The notes under the pieces: model-generated
What the model saw: only the letters and a program-made list of their open reading frames with translations
Told to the model about the DNA's origin: nothing
Databases searched by the model: none
Program-made: the position numbers and the translations under genes
Origin: a virus
DNA: 32,632 nucleotides
Strand: one strand, 5' to 3'
Virus record (IMG/VR): IMGVR_UViG_3300042898_005702
Coordinates: 1-32,632 of that record
In this document: piece after piece, positions 22,121 through 30,720 of the stretch
Layout of the letters: each line of letters begins with the position of its first letter
Position numbering within the stretch: position 1 is the first letter of the stretch

Positions 22121-23232
22121 AAATTACATTAGACACAGTACTTGCTAACAAAATATTTAAAAAAGCAAAACTTACTTGTAATGTTGCATTAAAAGGTACA
22201 GCAGATTCAGAGTTTAACTTTTTTTCTCAAGATGGTAAATTGTTTCTTCAAACAATCAATGATTATTGTCAGCAAATTATTGACACTAACATTGTTGTTG
22301 AAGAAGACTTTGAATCATTTTCTTGTGAGGCTAACTTAACCTCTGACTTTACAAATATTTACACAGCAGACAAATTAAATATTGTTTATTCTGCTGACAA
22401 TTTTGTTGTGCATTTAGGTGACAAGCAAACCAAATGTGTAGTTCTTGCAAATGATGGTTCTGATTTTGTACCATTCAATTTCATACCCAAGCCTGTTTCA
22501 TTTGAAGTCCCTGGTAATTCTCTTTGGCATGCTTTAAATTACACTGCATTTTCAACCTCAAAAGACAGTATGATCAATGCAGTTTATCTTAATTTTGATT
22601 CTGCTTATCTAACGGCATATTCTTTTGATGATAGAAGAATGTCAAGATTTAGAGTTAAGATTGGAGATAATTGCCCAGAGTTTGAATCTTTTTTTGTGCC
22701 TAAAGAAACTGCAGAAATCTTAATTAATTTGCTGCAAGATTCAACAGTAACATTTCAAGTTGGTCATAGGCATTTGAAACTTTCATGGAAAGATACAACC
22801 CTTATCTTGTCTTTAGTTCAAATTGACAAGAAAAGCTATCCTGACCTTAATAAGTTTTTTAGAAAAGATGATACTGCGTCTTTTTCAGTAAATAAATCTG
22901 AAATGATGAAAGCGCTAAAGCTTTCTGGTCTTGTTGCAAAAAACTCTTTTATCAATATTGAGCTAAAAGATTCTAAGCTTATTTTCACTGGGTCTGATAA
23001 AGAACGTGGATCTACTCAAAACAAAATTGATTGTATATCATCTGAAAACAATGGTGAAGTTCAAGTTTTACATAAAGATTTGATGGACTGTATTAGTAAG
23101 GTTGAAGATGAAGAACTTACATTTAAGATAAAGCAAATTGACGATGATAAGTTGTCATTGTGTTTGATTTGTGGTAACTTTAATCACTTACTAATGCCAA
23201 TCGTTTCCAAAGAAGAGAATGAAGAAGACTAA
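22117..23232 (+). CDS. dnaN: DNA polymerase III beta subunit (sliding clamp)
   Basis: A 371-aa protein that begins MKITLDTVLANKIFKKA, with a TTG start overlapping the previous stop as TTGA. Domain 2 has the clamp hallmark: AVYLNFDSAYLTAYSFDDRRMSRFRVKI, equivalent to 'GMLFE…LRTVATDGHRLA', followed by FFVPKETAEILINLL and a strand-rich KLSWKDTTLILSLVQIDKKSYPDLNKFF (the '…GRFPDY' region). The C-terminus HLLMPIVSKEENEED has the MP motif near the end of bacterial clamps (VMPMRL) plus an acidic extension. The length equals bacterial beta. Its neighbours dnaX and holA support the assignment. It tethers the phage DnaE to DNA. Similarity is diverged, but the three-domain layout holds. Confidence 0.85.
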   Translation: MKITLDTVLANKIFKKAKLTCNVALKGTADSEFNFFSQDGKLFLQTINDYCQQIIDTNIVVEEDFESFSCEANLTSDFTNIYTADKLNIVYSADNFVVHLGDKQTKCVVLANDGSDFVPFNFIPKPVSFEVPGNSLWHALNYTAFSTSKDSMINAVYLNFDSAYLTAYSFDDRRMSRFRVKIGDNCPEFESFFVPKETAEILINLLQDSTVTFQVGHRHLKLSWKDTTLILSLVQIDKKSYPDLNKFFRKDDTASFSVNKSEMMKALKLSGLVAKNSFINIELKDSKLIFTGSDKERGSTQNKIDCISSENNGEVQVLHKDLMDCISKVEDEELTFKIKQIDDDKLSLCLICGNFNHLLMPIVSKEENEED

Positions 23233-24319
23233 TCCTCACATTGAAGATAATTGGAAGAAAGTTTACATTTACACGGGAGATGAATATATCTCCCGTATTT
23301 TTAACTTTTCTGAAACAATTGTTGAACGTTTGGACACTAATACATCTGTCTCAAAGATTATTAACTCATTACAATCAGTCAATATCTTTGATTCTAAAAG
23401 ATGCATTAAGATATACAATCCAAATGCAGCACAATTAAAAGCAATCTATGAATCAATTATTAATTCAAAAATAAATGTTGATTATGTACAGATTTATTGC
23501 TGCAACGATAGCTTAGATGGAAGGTCTGCAATAGCTTCTAAGGCCAAATCTTCTGGAAGAATATTTCACTATGGGGCTATTGAATATTCAAACACAAGTC
23601 CATTTAATAGATTTTTAAATGACTGGCTTTCTTCTAACAACATAAAAATAAGTGGTGAGGCAATGAATTATCTAGAACATAATTCGCCTTCATCTATAGT
23701 AAAAATTAAATCTGGCGCTACAAAAAAAGAAGTAATTGTTTATGATTTACCTTTGCTTATAAACGAACTAACAAAGCTTGCCTGTCTTGATTTAGAAGAA
23801 ATTACATTAGATCATGTTCATCAATTTGATTTTGAAAACCATAACAAGAACATATTTGACTTCTTCAATCTTTGTATGTCTGGTGAAGCAAATGAAATAC
23901 TCTCTGGATTAAAAGGATTGAATGAATCACATGGTCATCAAATGATCTTGATGATATACCTTTCTCAATTATTTTTCTATCTTAAAATTGCTGAGTTTAA
24001 AGAACTTAAAACTAAAAACGAAAATATGTTAAAAGATTTGAGCTTAGAACCATATTTGAAAAAGTTTCTTGACATTGATTTTAAAGAAATTGAACAAGAT
24101 ATACCTTTGAAGCAAGTAAATCCTATAAGACTACAAATAGCATATAATCAAACCAGAATGTCATCTAAAGATGTATCTAACCAAATTCAGTCAACTTTGA
24201 ATGCAGTAATTGATTTAAGAAATAACTTGAGTACAGATATTGTATTTCCATACTATTCTTTATGCTTATCACACAAGAGATTATATAAGGTGATGACGTA
24301 TAACTATAATGATGATTGA
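23219..24319 (+). CDS. holA: DNA polymerase III delta subunit (clamp loader wrench, HolA)
   Basis: A 366-aa protein that overlaps the clamp gene by 14 bases. It follows the HolA pattern: VYIYTGDEYISRI near the start (HolA 'Y-L-x-G-E-E'), SLQSVNIFDSKRCIKIYNP (HolA 'SLPLFGERRLVVV'), NIKISGEAMNYLEHNSPSSI…LINELTKLA (HolA 'G..I..EA...L...…LLNELEKL') and NIFDFFNLCMSGEANEILSGL (HolA 'IFDL.DALL.GD...AL..L') followed by the collar-domain helices. Like other deltas it has no working Walker A. It opens the clamp ring in the loader together with DnaX. Finding it directly after dnaN makes the assignment strong despite low sequence conservation in this family. Confidence 0.83.
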   Translation: MKKTNPHIEDNWKKVYIYTGDEYISRIFNFSETIVERLDTNTSVSKIINSLQSVNIFDSKRCIKIYNPNAAQLKAIYESIINSKINVDYVQIYCCNDSLDGRSAIASKAKSSGRIFHYGAIEYSNTSPFNRFLNDWLSSNNIKISGEAMNYLEHNSPSSIVKIKSGATKKEVIVYDLPLLINELTKLACLDLEEITLDHVHQFDFENHNKNIFDFFNLCMSGEANEILSGLKGLNESHGHQMILMIYLSQLFFYLKIAEFKELKTKNENMLKDLSLEPYLKKFLDIDFKEIEQDIPLKQVNPIRLQIAYNQTRMSSKDVSNQIQSTLNAVIDLRNNLSTDIVFPYYSLCLSHKRLYKVMTYNYNDD

Positions 24320-24884
24320 CGAACATTATATATACATAAATGAATTGGTCAAGAAAATTAAAGAAGATGACAGTTCTGCTTTGATTGAGCTTTACAATTT
24401 TTACAAGCCTTTAATATTTTCTTCCATTTCAAGATGTGTTAATAAAGACAAAAGCTTAGTAACCTTCAGGGAAGATCTGGCTCATGAGTCAATATTTGCA
24501 CTTCAAAAGTTAAGTAAAAATTACGACCCATCTCTTAGCTATTTTTCATATTATTTATCTACAAGAATTGATCATGCTTTAGCTTCTCATTTCAAAAGTA
24601 CATTTGATACGAGATTAGAAATACATGAATATCCAGTAACACATACATATTTTGATCCATTTAATAGAATCAATAATGAAATTGTAATTGACGAAGCTAT
24701 GAGTCAGCTTAATGAAAAACAGAGAGAAGCGGTTGAATTATATTTCTTTCAGGAACTAACACAAGAGGAGGCTGCTTTTAAACTTGGAATACAGCAAGCA
24801 GCCTTTTCTAAACGTCTGGACAGAGCTTTAGATAAACTAAGAAGCATATTAGGCGAAACTTACAAAACCGATGGAATATTTTAG
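24309..24884 (+). CDS. RNA polymerase sigma factor, sigma-70/ECF-like
   Basis: A 191-aa two-domain sigma factor. Region 2 spans about 12-95: LVKKIKEDDSSALIELYNFYKPLIFSSI, REDLAHESIFALQKLSKNYDPSLSYFSYYLSTRIDHAL. Region 4 spans about 131-180: MSQLNEKQREAVELYFFQELTQEEAAFKLGIQQAAFSKRLDRALDKLR, a textbook helix-turn-helix for the -35 element. It has no region 1.1, 3 or anti-sigma features. It overlaps holA by 11 bases, so expression is tied to replication genes, and a terminator follows. It may drive late transcription of the packaging and structural genes that start right after it. That timing is inference. Confidence 0.86.
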   Translation: MMIDEHYIYINELVKKIKEDDSSALIELYNFYKPLIFSSISRCVNKDKSLVTFREDLAHESIFALQKLSKNYDPSLSYFSYYLSTRIDHALASHFKSTFDTRLEIHEYPVTHTYFDPFNRINNEIVIDEAMSQLNEKQREAVELYFFQELTQEEAAFKLGIQQAAFSKRLDRALDKLRSILGETYKTDGIF

Positions 24885-24921
24885 TAAGATTTTTTGTACT
24901 ATATAGGTATGCTAATTTACT

Positions 24922-24956
24922 TAAACCCCTAGATTTGTCGAGGGGTTTATTTTTTT
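24922..24956 (+). terminator. Rho-independent terminator after the second sigma factor
   Basis: TAAACCCCT (24922-24930) pairs with AGGGGTTTA (24941-24949) around a 10-base loop region, which can add a GA/TC pair. TTTTTTT follows. It closes the replication block before the packaging genes. The surrounding gap (24885-24996) has no other clear element. Confidence 0.85.
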
Positions 24957-24996
24957 ACATATAGATTTGCAAATTTATTTTAAGGGGAGTCTTAAA

Positions 24997-25716
24997 GTGT
25001 CCGAAAAAAATAATGATGACTTTATTTACAATTGGCGCAATGAATTAAAGCAACACGCTGATGGTGCTTACCTTGTAGCTAAAAGAATGGCCTCAAATCT
25101 CAAAGACAAAGGTTTAAGCAAGAACGATGTTGTTGAACTTTTAGCAGTAGAGAACTTTGACATTGATTTAGCTAGAAGAGTTGCATCTAAAGTATTTGAT
25201 ACAAATGAAAAAGTTGCTGAGAATAATACAATCGAAGTTTCTGTTGTTCCTACCAAGTACGCCGATTGTGCTCCAATTATAGAAAGAAGTCTAATAAAAT
25301 TAAGTGCTAAAGAGTTTGCTAAAAGACTTTGTTCAGGTCCTTATGCAATTGTCAAGACTGATGAAAAGTCTTTTGATTCATGGATAAGATTGGCAGAATT
25401 AGCTAAGACATCTGCTAATGGCAAGCATAATCTTCACACTGAATTAAAACCATGGGTTGAAGAAGCTCTTTTAAACTCAGTATTAGTTGCTCAAAACGAA
25501 AGACCAGTTATTACAGCTTCTGATAAAACAAATAAAGTTTTTAAAGTTGCCATGAGAAGAGGCGAAGCAACAGTTGATTTATCTGCTGGCACATCTTCTT
25601 CAGACAAGTATACTAAGGGAAATTATGAAACATTTGGAATCGCAGATGAGTTTATCGTATCTGCAGCTGACACTGTTTCCCCTTACCAAAGATTAAAAAG
25701 AGCATTAGACTTTTAA
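24997..25716 (+). CDS. Hypothetical protein, 239 aa, upstream of terminase genes
   Basis: Not recognised. GTG 24997 is preferred because AAGGGGAG lies eight bases upstream; a TTG ten codons earlier would put that site inside the gene. The first 75 residues are helical and charged, with ANNEKV-type linkers. The centre (SLIKLSAKEFAKRLCSGPYAIVKTDEKSFDSWIRLAELAKT) is mixed, and the end is polar (SAGTSSSDKYTKGNYETFGIADEF). The protein lacks metal-binding clusters and membrane helices. It stands alone between two terminators, with its own strong ribosome-binding site. Position before terminase suggests packaging or morphogenesis, but no domain supports this. Confidence 0.7.
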   Translation: MSEKNNDDFIYNWRNELKQHADGAYLVAKRMASNLKDKGLSKNDVVELLAVENFDIDLARRVASKVFDTNEKVAENNTIEVSVVPTKYADCAPIIERSLIKLSAKEFAKRLCSGPYAIVKTDEKSFDSWIRLAELAKTSANGKHNLHTELKPWVEEALLNSVLVAQNERPVITASDKTNKVFKVAMRRGEATVDLSAGTSSSDKYTKGNYETFGIADEFIVSAADTVSPYQRLKRALDF

Positions 25717-25734
25717 TTATTATTTAACTACTTT

Positions 25735-25764
25735 AAACCCGTCGATTTCGACGGGTTTTCTTTT
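25735..25764 (+). terminator. Rho-independent terminator before the terminase genes
   Basis: AAACCCGTCG pairs with CGACGGGTTT around ATTT, followed by a U-rich run (TTTTCTTTT). It is nearly the same hairpin as at 18141, differing by an A:T to G:C swap in the stem. Confidence 0.88.
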
Positions 25765-25784
25765 ATCTGTAAAAAATAATTAAT

Positions 25785-26471
25785 ATGGCAAACTCTAAAG
25801 ACAACATCGTCAATTCGCTAGTACAAGCTTCTGATAATCTCCCTGAACAATCATTCATATATTTCAAAGATATTAAAGAAGGAGACGAGCCTATAATTCC
25901 TCTCCCTCCTGACCACATGGGAGATGTCACTTATCCTCAATTTATAGAGGTAAGATGTGCTATATGTAGTTCTCACCTTCGTAACCTTGCAGAACACGTA
26001 TATCTTGAAAGTGGTAAAAAGCCTCAGTCTGTAATTAAGTTTTTTGAAAGACATTTTAATGCAAGACTAAACTGGACTCAAGTTTCTACTCACATGGATC
26101 AACATTGTGATTTTAAGAAATTAATGACTTCAGGCCTTAAAAGCTACGAACACCAAGAAGAGTTAATTGCTCCTTGGATATTTAGAGAAAATCAATTAGC
26201 CCTCACCGCACTAATGGTTGAGCTTGATGATGTTAGAGGGATTGATTGTAGTAAAAATAATGATCTAAAACTTAAAAGAGCCGCTATGGTTGAAAAACTT
26301 ATTAGCAAGATTTTAGATATAAAAGAAAAAAGAGACAATCAAGGAGTTTTTTCAATTAACATCTTTGAGATTTTAGCTGAATTGCACGACAGGTTTGAAA
26401 GTGAACTTGACAAAAGAATAATCAGAGACGAATTGAAAAAGCTTAGAGAAAAACTTAAGCAAGAAAACTAA
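25785..26471 (+). CDS. Candidate small terminase subunit
   Basis: A 228-aa protein directly before the large terminase, its stop overlapping that start by one base (TAATG). It has a Cys/His-rich patch, C58-x2-C61 (CAICSSHL) with H71, H90, H103, H107 and C108, which may bind zinc, followed by a segment FFERHFNARLNWTQVSTHMDQH that could be DNA-binding. The C-terminal third is a long charged helix (…DELKKLREKLKQEN), suited to oligomer assembly. Size, position and a DNA-binding front with an oligomerising end fit a small terminase, but there is no sequence match I can name. The ATG at 25785 has no Shine-Dalgarno; the upstream region is only A/T-rich. Confidence 0.5.
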   Translation: MANSKDNIVNSLVQASDNLPEQSFIYFKDIKEGDEPIIPLPPDHMGDVTYPQFIEVRCAICSSHLRNLAEHVYLESGKKPQSVIKFFERHFNARLNWTQVSTHMDQHCDFKKLMTSGLKSYEHQEELIAPWIFRENQLALTALMVELDDVRGIDCSKNNDLKLKRAAMVEKLISKILDIKEKRDNQGVFSINIFEILAELHDRFESELDKRIIRDELKKLREKLKQEN

Positions 26472-28597
26472 TGAGAAAAAACGCATCTAAGGCCTCACTG
26501 ACACAAGCTGAAGTAAGGCAGCAATTAATTCAACAAGCAAATCAAGCATCAGAAAAGTTTAAAGACTCTGAATATGCTGAAGAGTTTTTGGATGAGCTTA
26601 CTCCGAGTGTAAGATCTGAAGTTGCGCCACCTCAAAAGCCAGTAAAGACAAGATTTAACCCTGATCAAATTGTAGATATCGTTACCTTTATTGAGCATCC
26701 CTATTTTTGTAATTTAAAGCCATACCCACTACAAAGGCTTATTTTAAAGTGCTTCTATATGGGGCAAGAAGGCAATACAGAACTTGTAATTCAAGACATA
26801 CCTGAAGAAGAAAGAGCTGGATGTAATGGATGCGTTTGGGATTTTGTAAGAAAGAATGAAGAAAAGTCTGTTGAAATGCACAAAGAAAACAGACCATTCA
26901 AAGCATCATTTACCGTTATTAATTCACCTTGTCTAACTTGTAATAGAATGGATCAAGACATTGCAACACAGAGATACACTCATGAAAAAGATAATGCTAC
27001 GAATCCTGATGCGCTTAAAACAATTGAGCTCTTAGAAGAAAGACCAATTACAGACAATTTCCAAACAGAAAAAGATTTGTTGTATTCTGAAGAGTTTGAT
27101 CCAAAACTTAGAATGCAAATTATTAATAAGTGTGAAAATAGGTTTAAATTTCAAGAATTAGTTTTAGTATTAGGAAGAAGATCTGGTAAGTCATTCCTAG
27201 TTTCTGCTATTGGTCTTTATGAGCTATATAGGCTCATTTCTATGGGGCATCCTCAAGCTAGATATGGATTGATGGAGTTTGATGCAATTTACCTATTAAA
27301 CGTAGCTAAAAACGAGGAACAGGCAAAGAATGCTATCTTCGCAAAATTGAAACAAACTGTATTAGCTTCACCATACTTCCAACCTTACATTGGTAAAGAC
27401 ACAGAATTGGAAATGCGGTTCTTTACTGAAAATGATCGTAAAGAAAATGAAAGAAGAGAAACCGCTGGATTGAACTTATTTTCTGGGTCATTGGTTTTAA
27501 AGTGCGGTTCTAGTAGTGCATCTGGTCTTGTTGGTCTTACTTGTTGGAGTGTAATCATGGACGAAATCGCTGCTATGGCTGGCGATAATCCTGATTCTGG
27601 TCTTGACTATGATTTATATAACGACCTAAAACCATCTCTTGCAACTTTTGGTAGAGATGGAAAGATGATGATGCTTTCCAACCCTAAAGGACCAATTGGA
27701 TTGCTTTATGATTTACATGAAAACAGACAAGATGATCCTTCAACTCTTGTTATGCGTGGTCCTACTTGGCTTGTAAATCCCAATATTGATAGAGATTTCT
27801 TAGAGTCTGAAAAGAAGAAAAATCCTACAGAATATCAAATGCAATATGGTGCTGAGTTTGGTGCATCATCTTCTGACCCTATGTTTACAGAAGATGATGT
27901 TAATAGATTCTTCTCAAGCATGTCAATGATTAAAAGATTAGAAATGGGAACAGGAATGTTTGAATACTATTGTCATATTGATCCTGCAAGAACATCTGAC
28001 TACTATGCTTTAGCTGTAGCACATTGTGAGACTATGTACGGACAATATGGCAAAGACAGCAAGCCATTGAGAAGGGTTGTAATTGACCACATTCACTTTT
28101 GGAATCCTAAAACTAAAAATCAACCAGTTTCAGAAAAAGATGTTGAAGATTATGTTTTATCTCTACATGCAAAGTTTAGATTTAAACAAGTAAGTATAGA
28201 CCAATGGAACTCGCAATCATCAGTAATAAAATTAAGAAATATGAGAGTACCAATTATAGAAAAAACATTTAATAAGAATTACAAGGAATCTATTTACACT
28301 GAACTTGCAACTTTATTGAGAGAAGACAGAATTGATATCTACGATTTATCTGGTGGAGAATATACTGATTTAAGAGGCAATAAAATGCCATTAGAAGAAA
28401 TCAAAGAGGCAAAAATACAATTTTTATTCTTACAAAAGAAATGGAAAGGTAATAGATTTATTATCGAATCTTTAAAGGGATATAAGGATGATATTTGTGA
28501 TGCTGTTGCTGCTGTAGCTTATGAAGCCTATTTTTCAAAAATTGCTGAAATTCTGCCAAGGTCAAGGACGATCAACTTGGGTGGAAGAATAAAATAA
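26471..28597 (+). CDS. terL: Phage terminase large subunit (packaging ATPase-nuclease)
   Basis: A 708-aa motor protein that cuts concatemeric phage DNA and pumps it into the capsid. Walker A is LGRRSGKS (234-241), and Walker B is VIMDEIAAM (acidic pair D-E). Motif III is probably MMMLSNPKG. The RNase H-like nuclease domain has HIDPARTSDYYALAVA (first Asp), VSIDQWNSQS (second) and DDICDAVAAVAYEA (C-terminal Asp pair). The N-terminal part is longer than usual: between about 60 and 225 there is an insertion with C118-x2-C121 (CNGC) and C154-x2-C157 (CLTC), a probable zinc ribbon. This gene is the strongest proof that the window is viral. It starts the packaging and structural block. Confidence 0.95.
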   Translation: MRKNASKASLTQAEVRQQLIQQANQASEKFKDSEYAEEFLDELTPSVRSEVAPPQKPVKTRFNPDQIVDIVTFIEHPYFCNLKPYPLQRLILKCFYMGQEGNTELVIQDIPEEERAGCNGCVWDFVRKNEEKSVEMHKENRPFKASFTVINSPCLTCNRMDQDIATQRYTHEKDNATNPDALKTIELLEERPITDNFQTEKDLLYSEEFDPKLRMQIINKCENRFKFQELVLVLGRRSGKSFLVSAIGLYELYRLISMGHPQARYGLMEFDAIYLLNVAKNEEQAKNAIFAKLKQTVLASPYFQPYIGKDTELEMRFFTENDRKENERRETAGLNLFSGSLVLKCGSSSASGLVGLTCWSVIMDEIAAMAGDNPDSGLDYDLYNDLKPSLATFGRDGKMMMLSNPKGPIGLLYDLHENRQDDPSTLVMRGPTWLVNPNIDRDFLESEKKKNPTEYQMQYGAEFGASSSDPMFTEDDVNRFFSSMSMIKRLEMGTGMFEYYCHIDPARTSDYYALAVAHCETMYGQYGKDSKPLRRVVIDHIHFWNPKTKNQPVSEKDVEDYVLSLHAKFRFKQVSIDQWNSQSSVIKLRNMRVPIIEKTFNKNYKESIYTELATLLREDRIDIYDLSGGEYTDLRGNKMPLEEIKEAKIQFLFLQKKWKGNRFIIESLKGYKDDICDAVAAVAYEAYFSKIAEILPRSRTINLGGRIK

Positions 28598-28622
28598 TTA
28601 TCCGTCTTTGAGGTTTCAAATA

Positions 28623-29576
28623 ATGTCTTCAAAAAAGAATATCAAAACAGCTGCTGGATTTGGTGGTGTTGGTGGAGCAGGTTCAGGTGCATGGGCACCT
28701 GGTGGAAATCCTGGCGGTAGCACATATGGTGATTTTAATCAATTTATTACAGATCAATCATTTGAATCTGTTTTGGCAAGATCACATAATCCCCCTGATC
28801 CTGATGAAACAAGAAACTTTGAAGCAAGATTAGTTCCCTTTCACACCTCAAAAGAAGATGACATTCTTGGGAATATTGATATTTTAGACCCAGTGGAAAG
28901 AGAAAGATTTAAATTAAGAGCAAGATTGAGAGATCATAAATCTATGCTTGAAAATGCAGCAAATGGTATGAATAAATCCAAATCTACAGACAACAAAGAT
29001 TCTTATGTCTCTATGGAGCAATCTCTATCAAAGCGCAGAAAATATAAAGATAAGCAAAAGTTTGATTATGAAGATGATGTCCCTGAGCAAATTAAGCCTG
29101 AGAGATTGCACTATTCTTCAACAAAATACGCTAAAGATTTTACGTCCAGAAACAGAGGCCAAATAACAGAGTCAGGACCAGATGACAACCCTTTTTATGA
29201 AGCTCAGTATTCTAATGCTCATCTAGCCAAAACTCCTTTACTAACTGAAGGCGCTAATTTTGATCAATATGTGAAAGACTTAAAAAATGAGTACACGCCT
29301 GATCAAGATGGATCAAGAAATGAAACTACAATTCTTGATACTTTAGATCCTGATGCTGCCACTCCTAATTTTTCTGGCAGAAGTTCTGCAGAATCATATG
29401 ATCCTGATGAGCAAGATAAGACAATAGAACAAATGCTTCATACAGAAGAATATGTCTATAAAAATGATTATGACAGAAACAATAGAGGCAACGAAGAAAT
29501 GAGCTTTGATGATAATCCAGGATTAAAAGGTCAAGGTAATTTCTCAAGAGTTCCATGGGCAGGGTCAAACTTGTAA
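28623..29576 (+). CDS. Hypothetical hydrophilic, low-complexity protein, 317 aa
   Basis: Not recognised. The first 40 residues are Gly-rich (AAGFGGVGGAGSGAWAPGG). The rest is rich in Asp, Glu, Lys, Asn and Ser and poor in hydrophobic residues, so it is probably largely disordered. There are scattered acidic/aromatic repeats (e.g. NFDQY, DNPFYEAQY, DNPGLKGQG). ATG 28623, with GAGG about nine bases upstream, is chosen over TTG 28608. It lies 25 bases after terL and before a metabolic gene. Disordered, charged proteins here are often scaffold, portal-associated or internal capsid components; none of these can be claimed from sequence. Confidence 0.7.
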   Translation: MSSKKNIKTAAGFGGVGGAGSGAWAPGGNPGGSTYGDFNQFITDQSFESVLARSHNPPDPDETRNFEARLVPFHTSKEDDILGNIDILDPVERERFKLRARLRDHKSMLENAANGMNKSKSTDNKDSYVSMEQSLSKRRKYKDKQKFDYEDDVPEQIKPERLHYSSTKYAKDFTSRNRGQITESGPDDNPFYEAQYSNAHLAKTPLLTEGANFDQYVKDLKNEYTPDQDGSRNETTILDTLDPDAATPNFSGRSSAESYDPDEQDKTIEQMLHTEEYVYKNDYDRNNRGNEEMSFDDNPGLKGQGNFSRVPWAGSNL

Positions 29577-29585
29577 AACATATAT

Positions 29586-30692
29586 ATGTCTTACGATTAT
29601 TTAGTTGTTGGAGCCGGTTTATTCGGCTCCATTTTTGCATATGAAGCTAATCAGGTAGGCAAAAAAGTATTAGTGATTGATAAAAGAACTCATATCGGTG
29701 GAAATTGCTATACAGAACCTTATGAAGATTATCACTTGCACAAATATGGCCCTCACATTTTTCATACATCTAAAAAATACATTTGGGACTATATAAACCA
29801 ATTTACAGATTTTTTAAATTATTCCCACAGAGTCAAAGCTTATTCAAATGGAAATATCTATTCTTTACCAATAAATCTTTTAACTCTCAATCAACTCTGG
29901 CCTGATATTAATACACCTGAAAAAGCATTAGCAAAAATAGAAAGAGAAATAATTCCCTGCGAAAAACCAAAAAACTTAGAAGAACATATACTATCTCAAG
30001 TAGGCAAAACTATATATGAGAAATTAATCTATGGTTACACTAAAAAGCATTGGGGAAGAGATCCAAAACTCTTACCAGCATCAATAATTAAAAGACTACC
30101 AATAAGATATACATTTGACGACAACTATTACCCAGATATTGATATTTACCAAGGTGTGCCAAAAAATGGTTACACGCCAATATTTCATAAACTCTTGGAA
30201 AATATAAATGTAGAACTAGGTGTAGATTTTTTTAAAGACAGAAGCTATTGGGAATGTAAAGCCAATAAGATTGTATACACGGGCGAAATACAAAAATATT
30301 TCGACAATATGTTTGGCACATTAGATTACAGAGCTTTAGAGTTTAAAGATTATCAAGTAAATACAGATTTTCAAGGCTGTGCACAAATGAATTATCCTGA
30401 TGAGTCAACATCTTGGAACAGAATAATTCAACATAGGCATTTCACTAAAAGTAAATCAACAAAAGACTTTATCACCTATGAATATTCTAAGAATTACACA
30501 GGAGATAACGAACCCTTTTATCCAATTAATGATGAATCAAATAATGAAATATATGAAAAATATAAGAGCTACTCGGAAACATTTTCAAGCAATTTAATTA
30601 TTGGTGGAAGGCTTGGTAATTACAGATATTACGATATGGATATGACTATTGCTAATGCTTTGTCGGTTTGTAAAAAAGAATTAGCAGGATAA
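29586..30692 (+). CDS. glf: UDP-galactopyranose mutase
   Basis: A 368-aa flavoenzyme that converts UDP-galactopyranose to UDP-galactofuranose. The N-terminal FAD-binding motif is DYLVVGAGLFGSIFA (4-18), with VIDKRTHIGGNCYTE, HKYGPHIFHTSKKYIW (substrate-binding His/Phe region), GYTKKHWGRDPKLLPASIIKR (about 149-169), RYTFDDNYYPDIYQG-like block, IVYTG, and the C-terminal IIGGRLGNYRYYDMDMTIANAL, the conserved 'GRL-YKYYDM' signature. The length equals bacterial Glf (about 365-390). It is complete and without damaged motifs. It sits among packaging and structural genes, unlike other metabolic genes in this window. It may alter sugars on the host surface or decorate virions, which is inference. No glycosyltransferase lies next to it. 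Confidence 0.96.
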   Translation: MSYDYLVVGAGLFGSIFAYEANQVGKKVLVIDKRTHIGGNCYTEPYEDYHLHKYGPHIFHTSKKYIWDYINQFTDFLNYSHRVKAYSNGNIYSLPINLLTLNQLWPDINTPEKALAKIEREIIPCEKPKNLEEHILSQVGKTIYEKLIYGYTKKHWGRDPKLLPASIIKRLPIRYTFDDNYYPDIDIYQGVPKNGYTPIFHKLLENINVELGVDFFKDRSYWECKANKIVYTGEIQKYFDNMFGTLDYRALEFKDYQVNTDFQGCAQMNYPDESTSWNRIIQHRHFTKSKSTKDFITYEYSKNYTGDNEPFYPINDESNNEIYEKYKSYSETFSSNLIIGGRLGNYRYYDMDMTIANALSVCKKELAG

Positions 30693-30720
30693 ACGAGCTA
30701 AAAATTATAAAACAAAAATT

